64,000 bases of DNA from Paenibacillus sp. GSMTC-2017 (GTDB lineage: Bacteria; Bacillota; Bacilli; Paenibacillales; Paenibacillaceae). Shown here piece by piece: positions 36,320 through 46,494 of the stretch (within the stretch, counting starts at the first letter, position 1; each line of letters starts with the position of its first letter). Below the pieces are notes generated by a model. It searched no databases. It was not told the DNA's origin and saw only the letters and a program-made list of their open reading frames with translations. The position numbers and the translations under genes are program-made. The stretch spans positions 310,833-374,832 of the forward strand of contig NZ_JAECMT010000004.1 of the NCBI RefSeq assembly GCF_016019935.1, written 5' to 3'.

Positions 36320-39244
36320 ATGAAAAAGTTCAAAAAAAGTTCCAAACGGATCGTGTCTTTAATGTTGATTACGATTGTTATCACATTTCTTCTAACAGGG
36401 TATACGGTATTATCCCAAACGAATAAAATTATCAAAAATGAAATAGAGAGTAAGCTAATGTTACAAAGTGAAATGTTGGCAAGCCAGATGGAAGTGTTTT
36501 TTAAACAGAAGGGGCTTCTCATTCAGGAGATTAGTACAAACCAAGCGATTCTTCGTTACTTAAAGACGACTACCTCAAGAGCAGAGGCTAGTACGAATCC
36601 TGATTTCGATGATGTAGCGAAGGCATTGGACGCGATTAAAGCGTTGGATGAAGAACTCGGTCTAGTCTGGATTGGGAGCAGTACGGGCAATTTTATTGTA
36701 GGAAACGGGAAAGTTTTTACGCAATCTGATTTTATCTTTAAGGAGCGTCCGTGGTATAAGGATGCAATACAAGCGGATGAGGTACTATTTACTGAGCCAT
36801 ATATAGATTATTTCACAGGAGAAATGGTTATTAGCGGCACGCTCAAAATAGAGGAAAATGGTGTTGTACTAGGTTTTGCGGCAATCGATATATCATTAGA
36901 AAATATTCCGCACATTATGGAATCTTATGAAATCGGCCAAATGGGTTATCCTATCTTACTTTCTGCAGCGGGAACGATTATGTATGACTATCGTAAAGAG
37001 ATGGTGGCTGCGCAAAACTTAAAAGATCAAGTTGGTGAAATGGGTCAAATAGGTAAACGAATGGTTGCTGGTGAAAGAGGGCTTCAAGTTGTTACGACAA
37101 ACGATCGTAAGGAATATGTAGGCTATGCTCCGATTCCTTATTCAGGATGGTCGGTTGCGGCTGTCTCTCCTGCTGAGGAAGCATTAGAACAATTAACATG
37201 GATTGAAAGAATATCAATTGTAATCTATGTATCCGCTATATGTGTTCTTGTAAGTTTGCTTTATTTACTGTTGCAGTATTTGCTGAAAGAGCAGGAACGT
37301 ATACAACGGGCATTGAGGCAAGCAAAGGAAGAAGCGGAAGAAGCGAGTAAAGCGAAGACGCTATTTCTGGCAAGGATGAGTCATGAGATTCGGACGCCAT
37401 TAAACGGTATTATCGGGTTATCACAATTAATGCAGAAGACAAAACTTAGCGGTAGGCAACAAGATTTTCAAGAGAAAATCATTTCATCATCAAACGTATT
37501 ATTACGTTTAATTAATGAGGTGCTCGATTTTTCGAAGATTGAAGCGGGTAAATTGGAGATCGAACATGTTAGCTTCTATTTAGATGAGGTCGTACGACGA
37601 GTATCAGATATGTTAGGCGTTTATCTTGGAGGCAATCAAATCGAAATTATTTTGGAAACTTCGCCCGAAATTAACGTTGAGCTTTTAGGTGATCCTCATC
37701 GTCTTGAACAAATTCTTTTGAATTTATGCAGCAACGCCATTAAGTTTACAGAACGTGGATATGTCGCACTTACTATCACATTTATGAGCAAGAATCAGAA
37801 TGAGATGAGGGTTCGATTTGAAGTTGAAGATACCGGAATTGGTATGTCGGCTGAGCAAATTGATCATTTGTTCGTGCCATTTACGCAAGGGGATGGTTCA
37901 ACGAGCAGGAGGTTTGGCGGGACTGGTTTAGGCCTTGTTATTTCTCAAAATTTGATAGAGATGATGGGCGGGAAACTGGAGTTATGCAGCGAGCCTGGAA
38001 AAGGGAGTACGTTTTCGTTTGAGCTTTCTTTTGAAATGTGTGATAAGAAAAATAGTCTTACCTTTAAATTGCCTAAAGAGTATGAGAATCTTCCTGTTTT
38101 AGTAGTAGAGGATCACACGAGGATGCGAAATAATGTGGTGAATGTACTGCGATCATTTAAGTTAGCTCCTACCAGTGTATCTACTTGGGGTGAGTTGTTT
38201 TATCATTTGGAACAGCAATCACTAACAGGATGGAGCAAGTATAGGCTCATTATTGTAGATATGGAAGCAGAGGATATGTACGGCGCTGAAGCGCTTGGAA
38301 GGTTACAATCGCTCGCTGGAAATGATGGTGTAACGATAGCGTTGACAACGGAGTATGGAAGGGATGAATTAGCGACCATTGAGGCGGATGACCAGCCGTA
38401 CGCTGTACTTACGAAACCTATGAATCGAATTAATTTATTTAAAGTTGTTCAGTCTGCACTAGAACAAGGTGAAATCAAGCATCTTGTAACTCCCGAAACA
38501 TCACATAAGGAAGAGTTTATCATTAGCGGTGCTAAAGGCAAAATACTTCTTGCAGAGGATAATGAGATTAACCAGCAAGTAGCGATGGAATTGTTACTCG
38601 GATTAGGCTACTCTGTCACTGTCGCGAGAAATGGTCTGGAAGTGCTGGAAAGATTACATGCTGACCGGTGGGATCTTATATTGATGGATGTTCATATGCC
38701 AGAGATGGATGGATGTGAAGCGACACGTCGTATCAGGCAGTATAAGCAGTTCGATAAGGTACCCATTCTAGCGATGACTGCAAGTATTATTGCGGAAGAG
38801 CATGACCATTGTTATCGTTGCGGAATGAATGGTGTAATGACCAAACCTATAGATATAAATGAAGTTATGGATATGCTGGAACAATATATTTCAGTACCCT
38901 ATTTGGACATTAATAGTGCGTTGGATAGGCTCGCTGGAAAACGTAACATTTATGAGTATATACTTGTTTCATTTGAGAGAGAATACGCTAATTTCTGTGG
39001 GCAGCTAGACGAGGCTCTAAAGGATTATGACTATGATCTAGCTGCAAGAATTTTACATACGTTAAGCGGGGTTGCAGGTAATCTATCTGCTGAACGTCTG
39101 CTTATCGCGACGAGAAAGTTGGAGTTTATTATTCATCTTGCTCCAGATGCAATAGAATATCAGCATAGTGTGAGCAATTTGGAACAACAAATAGAGGATG
39201 TGTTAATACTTATCCGAAGGTGGAAAGGTACGGGAGTTTCTTAG
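36320..39244 (+). CDS. Hybrid sensor histidine kinase (dCache, HK, two REC, HPt)
   Basis: About 974 residues. A membrane helix near the N-terminus, an extracellular dCache sensor (RPWYKDAI, then [24 protein letters not shown]), and a second helix near 295-320 precede the kinase. His355 is in [15 protein letters not shown]; the ATPase has [17 protein letters not shown] and GGTGLGL. A first receiver (Asp647 in [13 protein letters not shown]) looks degenerate at its N-terminus but keeps the Asp; a second (Asp790 in [13 protein letters not shown]) is canonical. An HPt domain with His913 ([12 protein letters not shown]) ends it. ATG follows AGAGGGGAAAG. A full phosphorelay in one chain, likely feeding the regulator 94 bases downstream. 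Confidence 0.93.
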   Translation: MKKFKKSSKRIVSLMLITIVITFLLTGYTVLSQTNKIIKNEIESKLMLQSEMLASQMEVFFKQKGLLIQEISTNQAILRYLKTTTSRAEASTNPDFDDVAKALDAIKALDEELGLVWIGSSTGNFIVGNGKVFTQSDFIFKERPWYKDAIQADEVLFTEPYIDYFTGEMVISGTLKIEENGVVLGFAAIDISLENIPHIMESYEIGQMGYPILLSAAGTIMYDYRKEMVAAQNLKDQVGEMGQIGKRMVAGERGLQVVTTNDRKEYVGYAPIPYSGWSVAAVSPAEEALEQLTWIERISIVIYVSAICVLVSLLYLLLQYLLKEQERIQRALRQAKEEAEEASKAKTLFLARMSHEIRTPLNGIIGLSQLMQKTKLSGRQQDFQEKIISSSNVLLRLINEVLDFSKIEAGKLEIEHVSFYLDEVVRRVSDMLGVYLGGNQIEIILETSPEINVELLGDPHRLEQILLNLCSNAIKFTERGYVALTITFMSKNQNEMRVRFEVEDTGIGMSAEQIDHLFVPFTQGDGSTSRRFGGTGLGLVISQNLIEMMGGKLELCSEPGKGSTFSFELSFEMCDKKNSLTFKLPKEYENLPVLVVEDHTRMRNNVVNVLRSFKLAPTSVSTWGELFYHLEQQSLTGWSKYRLIIVDMEAEDMYGAEALGRLQSLAGNDGVTIALTTEYGRDELATIEADDQPYAVLTKPMNRINLFKVVQSALEQGEIKHLVTPETSHKEEFIISGAKGKILLAEDNEINQQVAMELLLGLGYSVTVARNGLEVLERLHADRWDLILMDVHMPEMDGCEATRRIRQYKQFDKVPILAMTASIIAEEHDHCYRCGMNGVMTKPIDINEVMDMLEQYISVPYLDINSALDRLAGKRNIYEYILVSFEREYANFCGQLDEALKDYDYDLAARILHTLSGVAGNLSAERLLIATRKLEFIIHLAPDAIEYQHSVSNLEQQIEDVLILIRRWKGTGVS

Positions 39245-39338
39245 GGGCTACTACGTTATGTTTTATTATGAACAGTCCATGATTTACGAGAAAATAACGG
39301 TGAAAGTGTTAGGAAAGATCAGGGGGCTTGAGGATCTG

Positions 39339-40046
39339 GTGTATAGAGTATTAATAATAGAAGATGATCAGATTATGGGCGAGATGTTAGCGATGTATTT
39401 GAGTGAAGAAGGATTTAATGTCGTGCGAGCTGAAGAGGGATGGGCTGGTCTGGAGCTGGCGCAGCAGTTTTCTCCCCACGTTATTATTTTGGACATGGTC
39501 CTTCCAGATACGACGGGTATTCAATTATGTAAAGAACTACGCATGTTCACTATTGCACCAATCCTTGTCATATCAATGAGGACGGGTGTTATGGAGCGGA
39601 TGGGCGCTTTACATGCTGGGGCGGACGATTATGTATGTAAACCATTTAGTATGAGAGAAGTGACAGCGAAGATTGGAGCAATGATTAGGCGAACTGAATT
39701 TTACCAGCCCAAGATAGAGGTGAGGATACAACCTGAGAAGGTCTTGTCGATTTCAGGAAATACGATTCAATTAGATTTGGAGAAGAGGGTCATTCGCGTA
39801 AACAATGCCTATGTAGAGGCAACATTTTCTGAATTTGAAATTATGCGACTGTTTATAACCAATGTAGAGAGAGTGTACAGCAGAGAAGATTTGCTAAATG
39901 AGCTGAGAGGCATTGATTCCTTTGTGACAGAGAGGGCGATAGATGTTCATATTGCGAATCTTAGGAAAAAAATTGAGGAAAAGCCGAAGGAGCCGAAGCA
40001 TATAAAAACGGTTTGGGGAATTGGCTATAAGTTTGTTACGAAATAA
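39339..40046 (+). CDS. OmpR family response regulator (REC plus winged helix)
   Basis: About 235 residues. The receiver domain has the acidic pair IIEDDQIM, the phosphoacceptor Asp in VIILDMVLPDTTG (residue 52 from the GTG start), and Lys in DDYVCKPFSMRE. The effector domain is an OmpR-type winged helix (FSEFEIMRLFITNVERVYSR, then DVHIANLRKKIEE and TVWGIGYKF). GTG 39339, after GAGG, gives a family-normal length; an ATG at 39258 after AGGGGC would add a 27-residue non-homologous tail. It is probably the output of the adjacent hybrid kinase, although such kinases more often use other regulators. Confidence 0.9.
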   Translation: MYRVLIIEDDQIMGEMLAMYLSEEGFNVVRAEEGWAGLELAQQFSPHVIILDMVLPDTTGIQLCKELRMFTIAPILVISMRTGVMERMGALHAGADDYVCKPFSMREVTAKIGAMIRRTEFYQPKIEVRIQPEKVLSISGNTIQLDLEKRVIRVNNAYVEATFSEFEIMRLFITNVERVYSREDLLNELRGIDSFVTERAIDVHIANLRKKIEEKPKEPKHIKTVWGIGYKFVTK

Positions 40047-40278
40047 TAGAGTGTACATGTCATAATCGGTCCAAAGAACTTTTACTTCCGCAGGTAATGT
40101 GGAGATAGAAGTTTTTTGTTTGGTTTTTATCAGAAAACTCACATTATTTTAACGATTAATCGATAACTTTTTTAATTTGTTATTTCTATAATCGATCTTA
40201 TACTGCCTTGAAAGCCATTCGAAAAAATGGGATCGGCACCAATGCGGCAATCGACAATATAGAGGGGTAATACAAGTT

Positions 40279-42249
40279 ATGAAGGAACGGTTCAACATAA
40301 CGTTAAAGATGAAATTGATTGGTTCGTTTGTCCTCTTACTTTTGGTTCCAAGTTTAACGATAGGAATCACTTCGTATCAAAATGCGAAGCAAAAGATGAC
40401 AAAAGAAATTCTTGTTAATGCGGAAGATACGATTACTTTTTTAAACAACACAATCGATCTGCTAATGGCTCCCAAAATTCATCAACTCACCTATTTCGCA
40501 AATACAATACAAGCTGGGGAAGATGGTATGAGTGGAGGGGTGCCGATAGATAAGCAGCTCAAAAGCTATCATGAGATGAGTAACGATGTGTCGCTAGCTT
40601 ATGTGGGTACAGAAAAAGGCTCATTCCTTATGTCAGCAAACAAATCAATGGCGGACGACTATGACCCTAGAAAACGGGGATGGTATAAAGGTGCTATGAG
40701 TAAGAAGGAGTCATTTTTTATTTCGGATCCTTATATAGACGCTGTCACTGGGAAAATGGTTGTTACGATGTCCAAACGTTTAGCGGATGGAACAGGTGTA
40801 ATCGGAATAGATTTAGATTTAGATAAGTTACGTTCAATAGCCGAGCGGTTTAAAGTTGGTGATCAAGGGTTCGTTTTTATCGTAGATAAAAGGGGTAAAA
40901 TGATTACTCACCCGACATTAAAAAATGGTGCGGAAGCTAAGGGTAGCCAGTATGATTCACTTTATGAAAAGGAAAGCGGAGCCTACGATTATATAGAGAA
41001 TAGTGCGATAAAACATACGATGTATGAAACAAATGAGCTAACAAGCTGGAAGCTCGCAGGTACGATGATGTATGAAGAAATCGATCAGGAAGTGCAACCG
41101 ATTTTTCAAACGACGTTGCTTGTAGTAACGATATCTTTGCTTGTGGGCGGCGTGCTTATCGTTCTAATTATTATATCCATTATGAAACCACTTCGCAGTT
41201 TGATGAACGCAGTAGAGAAAATTAGTAAGGGTGATTTGACGGAACGTATTAACATCCATTCGAATGATGAGATCGGTCAGTTAGGCGTTAGATTTAATCA
41301 GATGGTAGATTCTCTTGCTGAATTGGTCATTGGCATTCGTCAGATGGTAGAACATCTGGCTTCATCATCTGAGGAGTTGTCAGCAAGTTCATTACAAACT
41401 AGCCAAGCTGCTGACCATGTTGCGAGTTCAGTTCAAGATGTAGCAAGCAGTACAGAATTACAAGTGAAAAACATTATGGAGAGTGAGCAGGCAATCGGTG
41501 ACTTCTCTATTGCTGTACAACAAATATCGAATAACTCACAACAAGTTGCAACTGCTGCAACGGTGTCATCAGAGCTTGCTGAACAAGGTAGTGAAGCTTT
41601 AGGAACAGCAGTTATGCAGATGAACAAAATTCACCAAACGATATCGCAAGTGTCTAGTGTGATTACGGATTTGGGAACTAGCTCGCAGCAAATTAGTGGC
41701 ATTGTTGAAGATATTACGACGATTGCTTCACAAACGAATTTGCTTTCACTGAATGCGGCTATTGAAGCTGCGAGGGCGGGAGAGAATGGTCGCGGATTCG
41801 CTGTCGTGGCAGCTGAAGTACGTAAGCTCGCGGAACAATCGGCTGGATCTGCAGCCAAAATTACAGCATTAATTGCAACGATTCAAGGCGAGACAAGCCA
41901 AGCTGTAAGCTCGATAGAGCTTGGAGCAAAGGAAGTTGCGACGGGGATGGATGTTGTACAATTCGCAGAAATATCCTTCGATAAGATTAAATATTCAATC
42001 CAAGATGTAACGAGTCAAATCCAAGAAGTATCGGCTGCATCACAGCAGATGTCTGTGAGTACAGAGCAATTACAAAACAATTCCTTACAGATTAAAGAAG
42101 CTTCCGTGGAAACAGCTGCTAGTGCTGAAAGTATATCTGGTGCAAGTGAACAACAAATGGCGGCCATGCAAGAGATTACGGCAGCAGCAGGGGTACTTGC
42201 TTCAATGGCTGAAGAGCTACAAGGGATGGTCAATAAGTTCCGGTTGTAA
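40279..42249 (+). CDS. Methyl-accepting chemotaxis protein with dCache sensor
   Basis: A 656-residue chemoreceptor. Membrane helices at ~12-32 and ~275-300 flank an extracellular dCache domain (KRGWYKGAM, then [24 protein letters not shown]). HAMP follows ([22 protein letters not shown]), then a long signalling coiled coil with the hairpin tip around [20 protein letters not shown] and [17 protein letters not shown]. It signals through CheW/CheA to the flagellar motor. ATG follows GAGGGG. Its position after the two-component pair suggests related stimuli. A strong terminator follows. Confidence 0.95.
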   Translation: MKERFNITLKMKLIGSFVLLLLVPSLTIGITSYQNAKQKMTKEILVNAEDTITFLNNTIDLLMAPKIHQLTYFANTIQAGEDGMSGGVPIDKQLKSYHEMSNDVSLAYVGTEKGSFLMSANKSMADDYDPRKRGWYKGAMSKKESFFISDPYIDAVTGKMVVTMSKRLADGTGVIGIDLDLDKLRSIAERFKVGDQGFVFIVDKRGKMITHPTLKNGAEAKGSQYDSLYEKESGAYDYIENSAIKHTMYETNELTSWKLAGTMMYEEIDQEVQPIFQTTLLVVTISLLVGGVLIVLIIISIMKPLRSLMNAVEKISKGDLTERINIHSNDEIGQLGVRFNQMVDSLAELVIGIRQMVEHLASSSEELSASSLQTSQAADHVASSVQDVASSTELQVKNIMESEQAIGDFSIAVQQISNNSQQVATAATVSSELAEQGSEALGTAVMQMNKIHQTISQVSSVITDLGTSSQQISGIVEDITTIASQTNLLSLNAAIEAARAGENGRGFAVVAAEVRKLAEQSAGSAAKITALIATIQGETSQAVSSIELGAKEVATGMDVVQFAEISFDKIKYSIQDVTSQIQEVSAASQQMSVSTEQLQNNSLQIKEASVETAASAESISGASEQQMAAMQEITAAAGVLASMAEELQGMVNKFRL

Positions 42250-42281
42250 GTCAACGTTAAGGGACTTTACATGGAAGTCGA

Positions 42282-42322
42282 AGCCTCCAGAGCCACTTAA
42301 TAGTGGTTCTGGAGGCTATTTT
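42282..42322 (+). terminator. Intrinsic terminator of the chemoreceptor gene
   Basis: AGCCTCCAGAGCCAC and GTGGTTCTGGAGGCT pair around TTAATA, then ATTTT. Confidence 0.9.
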
Positions 42323-42336
42323 GCTAACGTTTTAGT

Positions 42337-42489
42337 AATAAGTGGAGTTTTACACTTAATCTCGACTGAAAATCGATAATGATAGGAAATAAGTACATTT
42401 ATACACTTAATCTCGACGAATACTAAAAAATGTCGGAAAATAAGTGGAATTATACAACTAATCGCATTGAATCTAAATAAGCTTCAGCC
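42337..42489. repeat. Three degenerate tandem copies of a 51-base unit
   Basis: Units begin at 42337, 42388 and 42439, each with AATAAGT followed by (G/A)(G/C)A and TACAC/ACTTAATC-like sequence. Copies 1 and 2 share TACACTTAATCTCGAC; copy 3 is more diverged. The rest of each unit differs. They lie in the 360-base gap between the chemoreceptor and alr; apart from the two terminators nothing else is seen there. Confidence 0.75.
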
Positions 42490-42552
42490 ATATTCATTGT
42501 CTCTCAGTCATTTGCAGGAACATGAAAACCATTTAGAGCTTTATAATTGTTA

Positions 42553-42606
42553 AAAGGGGTTGTTCCACAAGTGAGCGAATTCACTTGTAGAACAGCCCCC
42601 TTATTT
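42553..42606. terminator. Bidirectional terminator
   Basis: GGGGTTGTTC-CACAAGTGA and TCACTTGTA-GAACAGCCCC form a long stem around GCGAAT; an A run precedes it and a T run follows. It ends alr transcription on the minus strand. Confidence 0.85.
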
Positions 42607-42609
42607 CTG

Positions 42610-43740
42610 TTAACGATAAACTCGTGGTACACGTTTTCCAATTAAGCAAACAACTTCATAGTTGAGGGTGCCCATTAAAGCGGCTATTTCATCGATAGAG
42701 AGAAAATGTTCATCTGCCCAGCCAAACATCGTAACAACATCCCCAGCCTCGATCTTACGAAGAGCAGTGACATCAAGCATCGTTTGATCCATGCAGACTC
42801 GCCCAGCAATAGGAACTCGCTCACCTTGCAACAAAGCATAACCTTTGTTCGATAGTTGACGTGATAAACCGTCTGCATACCCAATAGGAATGGTAGCAAT
42901 GACACTCTCTTTATTCGGTATAAAGGTACAGCCATAACTGACAGGCTGCTTACTAGAAATAACTCTTACAGCTGCAATGCGGGTTTTAAGACTCATTGCT
43001 TGCCTGAGAGGAAAACGTCCATCGTTCATCCACTTCGCAGGAAACAAGCCATACAATGCGATACCGATCCTTACCATATCCAGATGCATATGTGGAGAAC
43101 GTATAGCTGCTGCACTATTACAGCAATGTTTAAGCGGAATCGTGATGCCTTGTTCCTTAAAGGTATAAATATAATTCATAAAGGTATTGAACTGTTCAGT
43201 AATATAGAAGTCATCTTCATTATCAGCATCTGCCAAATGCGTAAATAAGCCTTCGAGAATGATATGCTCGGAAGCAAGTGCAATTGTAGCAAGAGCTAGT
43301 GCTTCTTCGATGGTTTGAACCCCTAAGCGAGACATACCCGTATCAACTTTGATATGGATACGGGCAGTATGCTCCAAACGTTTAGTGCACGTTATTATTT
43401 CCTCTAACACATCGTTTGTATATACAGTCAACGTAATGTCATTGCGAATTGCCATCTCAACGGAGCGTGGCGGCGTGTACCCGAGTATAAGAATCGGAGC
43501 ACGGATACCCGCCTCTCGCAAATGAATTGCCTCATCTAGAAATGCTACGCTCAAATAATCAGCTCCAGCACCTAGTGCAGCCCTAGCTATTTGGGCTGCA
43601 CCATGCCCATAACCGTCAGCTTTTACGACAGCCATAAGTTTGCATTCGCTGGACAGACGAGCTTTGAATAGTGCGGTATTATGCCCAATTGCGTTAAGTG
43701 AAACCTCCGCCCAAGTGTCTCGAAAGCTCGTGTTCATCAT
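42610..43740 (-). CDS. alr: Alanine racemase
   Basis: A 376-residue PLP enzyme interconverting L- and D-alanine. PLP-binding Lys40 is in LMAVVKADGYGHGA; the C-terminal domain carries the catalytic Tyr in SKQPVSYGCTFIPN and the conserved DVTALRKIEAGD. It follows ald after 12 bases on the same strand, so it is co-transcribed with alanine dehydrogenase. That suggests a catabolic racemase that feeds D-alanine, for example from spores or peptidoglycan, into Ald, although a biosynthetic role is possible. Start ATGATG just after the ald stop. Confidence 0.96.
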   Translation of the reverse strand: MMNTSFRDTWAEVSLNAIGHNTALFKARLSSECKLMAVVKADGYGHGAAQIARAALGAGADYLSVAFLDEAIHLREAGIRAPILILGYTPPRSVEMAIRNDITLTVYTNDVLEEIITCTKRLEHTARIHIKVDTGMSRLGVQTIEEALALATIALASEHIILEGLFTHLADADNEDDFYITEQFNTFMNYIYTFKEQGITIPLKHCCNSAAAIRSPHMHLDMVRIGIALYGLFPAKWMNDGRFPLRQAMSLKTRIAAVRVISSKQPVSYGCTFIPNKESVIATIPIGYADGLSRQLSNKGYALLQGERVPIAGRVCMDQTMLDVTALRKIEAGDVVTMFGWADEHFLSIDEIAALMGTLNYEVVCLIGKRVPRVYR

Positions 43741-43752
43741 AGGTTGCGCCGA

Positions 43753-44886
43753 TTAATTAATTAGAGCGGGTTGGTTCAAGGCTTTCTCAACAGGAACGAA
43801 GGTGTAGCCTAGATCTTTAGCAACGGCTTCATAAGTTACAGCTCCCGAAGCTGTGTTAACGCCGAGTTTCAAGGAATGATTGTCTTGAGTTGCCTTCAAT
43901 ACACCTTTATTTGCTAGTTGCAGAGCATAAGGCAAAGTCGCGTTTGTTAAGGCGATAGTAGATGTTCTCGGTACTGCACCAGGCATGTTTGCAACCGCAT
44001 AGTGAACGACACCATGCTTTACATAGGTAGGATTGTCATGAGTCGTAATGTGATCAACGGTTTCGAAAATACCGCCTTGGTCAATAGCGACGTCTACGAC
44101 AACAGATCCTGGTTTCATCGTTTTGATCATAGCTTCAGTTACGAGTTTAGGAGCTTTCGCACCTGGTATAAGCACAGCGCCAATGACTAGATCGGATTCA
44201 GCAACGGCTTCTGCGATATTTAATGGATTCGAAATGAGTGTACTGATTTGCGATCCGAATATATCTTCTAATTGACGAAGACGATCTCCGCTGAGATCGA
44301 TAAGTGTTACTTCGGCGCCAAGTCCTATTGCGATCTTAGCAGCATTTGTACCAACTACTCCACCGCCAATGATGGTAACTTTACCGCGTTTAACGCCAGG
44401 GACACCGCCTAATAGAATTCCTCTGCCTCCGTGGTTTTTCTCTAGAAACTGAGCACCGATTTGTGAGGACATTCTTCCGGCAACTTCACTCATTGGTGTT
44501 AGTAAAGGCAATGTACGGTTTACTTCAACCGTTTCGTAAGCAATTGCGGTTACACCTGATTCTGTAAGAGCTTTTGCAAGCTCTGGTTCAGCCGCAAGAT
44601 GCAAGTAGGTAAACAATATGAGATCTTTCCTAAAATAGTTATATTCAGAAGGCAACGGTTCTTTTACTTTCATGATCATATCTGACTTCGCCCATACATC
44701 ACTAGCTTCATCTAATAGAACAGCTCCAGCACCCTCGTAGTCATCATTTGTAAATCCGCTGCCAACACCCGCATGACGTTCAATATAAACAGTGTGACCT
44801 GCTTTAATAAATGAAACGACACCTGCTGGCGTAATAGCGATACGATTTTCATTGTTTTTGATTTCTTTAGGAATACCGATGATCAT
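43753..44886 (-). CDS. ald: Alanine dehydrogenase
   Basis: A 377-residue NAD-dependent enzyme converting L-alanine to pyruvate and ammonium. The N-terminus [20 protein letters not shown] with its substrate-binding Arg/Lys, the Rossmann motif [22 protein letters not shown], and the segment [20 protein letters not shown] with the active-site Asp are all canonical. ATG follows AGGGGG. A TATACT -10 (minus strand, complement 44921-44926) has no good -35, consistent with activator dependence. An AdeR-like activator gene lies just upstream on the same strand and alr follows. Confidence 0.97.
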   Translation of the reverse strand: MIIGIPKEIKNNENRIAITPAGVVSFIKAGHTVYIERHAGVGSGFTNDDYEGAGAVLLDEASDVWAKSDMIMKVKEPLPSEYNYFRKDLILFTYLHLAAEPELAKALTESGVTAIAYETVEVNRTLPLLTPMSEVAGRMSSQIGAQFLEKNHGGRGILLGGVPGVKRGKVTIIGGGVVGTNAAKIAIGLGAEVTLIDLSGDRLRQLEDIFGSQISTLISNPLNIAEAVAESDLVIGAVLIPGAKAPKLVTEAMIKTMKPGSVVVDVAIDQGGIFETVDHITTHDNPTYVKHGVVHYAVANMPGAVPRTSTIALTNATLPYALQLANKGVLKATQDNHSLKLGVNTASGAVTYEAVAKDLGYTFVPVEKALNQPALIN

Positions 44887-44920
44887 GTCATTTCCCCCTA
44901 TTTGCTTGGACTATGTGCCA

Positions 44921-44926
44921 AGTATA
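44921..44926 (-). promoter_or_regulatory. Probable -10 box of ald
   Basis: TATACT on the minus strand, 35 bases before the ald start. No -35 consensus is seen at 16-18 bases, suggesting activation by the AdeR-like protein. A cre-like TGAAAACGCTTTAT (last two bases off consensus) overlaps just upstream. Confidence 0.45.
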
Positions 44927-44967
44927 AAGGTGAAAACGCTTTATTGCTTTGTTTAAAATTAACAAAA

Positions 44968-46236
44968 TTATCTCGATTGATTGTGCGGATCTACAAAAGC
45001 TGTTGAAGTTCCAGTTAATTTACTTAGTTTTAAATCTAAATAAGTCGTTACTTTCTGATCCATACTTCCAAGATCAATACCGCCAATTTCCGAAATCCGC
45101 TTTAATCGATAGCTCAGTGTATTAAAATGAACATGCAGCTCCTTAGCTGCTTCCTTCACATTGCTGTCAAACGATAGGAAAACTTCTAATGTATGTAGTA
45201 AATCGCTGTTATGCTCTTCATCGTATTGTTTTAACCGCGTCAAACACTGATTCTCGACATGGTGAGCGCTGCTCTCTGCGAGCATAGCGGGGAGCAAACG
45301 ATAATAACCAAGATCGGGGTAGTGATAGATATTTCCTACTTCAGTAGAGAATCTTTGCCTAATATGAATCGCCATTAAAGCTTCTCGGTAACTTCTTTCA
45401 ACCATGACATAATCATCGTAAAAGGAGCCGCTCCCGCCATCTACAGGTGAAAACCCGAAACGAAGCTGCATTTGTTCAAATACATACTCAAAAAAGATCG
45501 CATGCTCATCTACTTGCCCATGTTTTCGCCCCAGACCATACAAGAGAATGAGTTGATTGTGATGAATCGTATGGAAGAGAACTCTAATACGTTGTGTAGT
45601 CGTTAACATATATTCGATTTGCTGCCCTTTTTCATTAATATCGATATCGAACTCTAATACAATAATTTGGTACCGCTGGGGCAAATCAATGCCTAATAGA
45701 GCAGCCTTCTCCATAATTCCAGCTCTTGTTGATAAATGCCCAGTGAGCAATTGCCAGAAAAAATCTTCGTGCCCCTTTTCTTCCTTGCGTTTCTTCACTT
45801 GCAGCTGAAGCAACTTCGTCGTAGCTGCGTGTGCCGCTTTCTTTAGGTTGTCTGATGAATCCTCGTCGAATGGTTTATCCGCTTCAAGCACCCATATATA
45901 TCCGAGTATAGTATGTTGTTTTCTTATAGCAATGGCTAGTCGATTCCCTAAACCAATAGATTGTACAGCAGCAATTGAAATAGGTTCCTCGCTCTCATGA
46001 ATACGCTGCATAATTCCATCACGCCATAATGTACTGATTACTTTCTCGGGTACACGGCGACCAATAATAGTTGCTACCCGGGCAGCATCAGTTTGCGAAT
46101 CATGAGAACTATAGGCGATAAGACGATGATTGTCGTCTTCAATCGTAACAGGATTATGCAACACGTCGCTTATCATATCTGCTAGCGCTTCTAAACTTTC
46201 GAAGCTGCGGTCAAACGGATCTTTTGTGGTAATCAT
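44968..46236 (-). CDS. adeR: PucR family regulator, AdeR-like activator of ald
   Basis: About 422 residues. The N-terminal part is GAF-like (SLEALADMISDVLHNPVTIE through LGYIWVLEADKPF), the middle is a GGDEF-like/CdaR region, and the C-terminus is the PucR helix-turn-helix (LLHTLEVFLSFDSNVKEAAKELHVHFNTLSYRLKRI). In Bacillus subtilis the PucR-type AdeR activates ald in response to alanine; the location next to ald and a permease gene supports the same role here. ATG 46236 follows AAGGAG; an upstream GTG (46257) lacks one. The symbol rests on context rather than close comparison. Confidence 0.82.
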   Translation of the reverse strand: MITTKDPFDRSFESLEALADMISDVLHNPVTIEDDNHRLIAYSSHDSQTDAARVATIIGRRVPEKVISTLWRDGIMQRIHESEEPISIAAVQSIGLGNRLAIAIRKQHTILGYIWVLEADKPFDEDSSDNLKKAAHAATTKLLQLQVKKRKEEKGHEDFFWQLLTGHLSTRAGIMEKAALLGIDLPQRYQIIVLEFDIDINEKGQQIEYMLTTTQRIRVLFHTIHHNQLILLYGLGRKHGQVDEHAIFFEYVFEQMQLRFGFSPVDGGSGSFYDDYVMVERSYREALMAIHIRQRFSTEVGNIYHYPDLGYYRLLPAMLAESSAHHVENQCLTRLKQYDEEHNSDLLHTLEVFLSFDSNVKEAAKELHVHFNTLSYRLKRISEIGGIDLGSMDQKVTTYLDLKLSKLTGTSTAFVDPHNQSR

Positions 46237-46298
46237 TATGAAATACTCCTTCACCAATCCATCTTATTTGTCTATTATCACAAAAGAATCGCTTTTTT

Positions 46299-46312
46299 TT
46301 CAAACGTTTGAA
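46299..46312. promoter_or_regulatory. Palindrome between adeR and the permease gene
   Basis: TTCAAACGTTTGAA is a perfect 14-base palindrome flanked by T and A runs, giving almost symmetrical surroundings. It could be an operator for the PucR-type regulator. Confidence 0.5.
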
Positions 46313-46449
46313 CAAAAAAAGGGAGAGAAGATTGTGATACTATGACGTCATAAGTTATCCGATTGTTTGATTAGGTTATACTGCGATCGGAAGTTTATGC
46401 GCTAATATAAATGCCTTCTTCATTAAAATACACTATTTTAACGGTATTT

Positions 46450-46463
46450 TGATAGCGCTTTCA
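46450..46463. promoter_or_regulatory. cre site (CcpA) upstream of the permease
   Basis: TGATAGCGCTTTCA fits the consensus TGWNANCGNTNWCA at every position. It lies 32 bases before the permease start, a place suited to carbon-catabolite repression by CcpA. Confidence 0.7.
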
Positions 46464-46494
46464 AGTAAAAAATATGGATGCAGGGGGACTAATC

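Noticed and set aside
42337..42489. 51-base spaced repeats considered as a mini CRISPR array
   Set aside because: Only three degenerate units, no cas genes, and the intervening parts are not unique spacers of array type.
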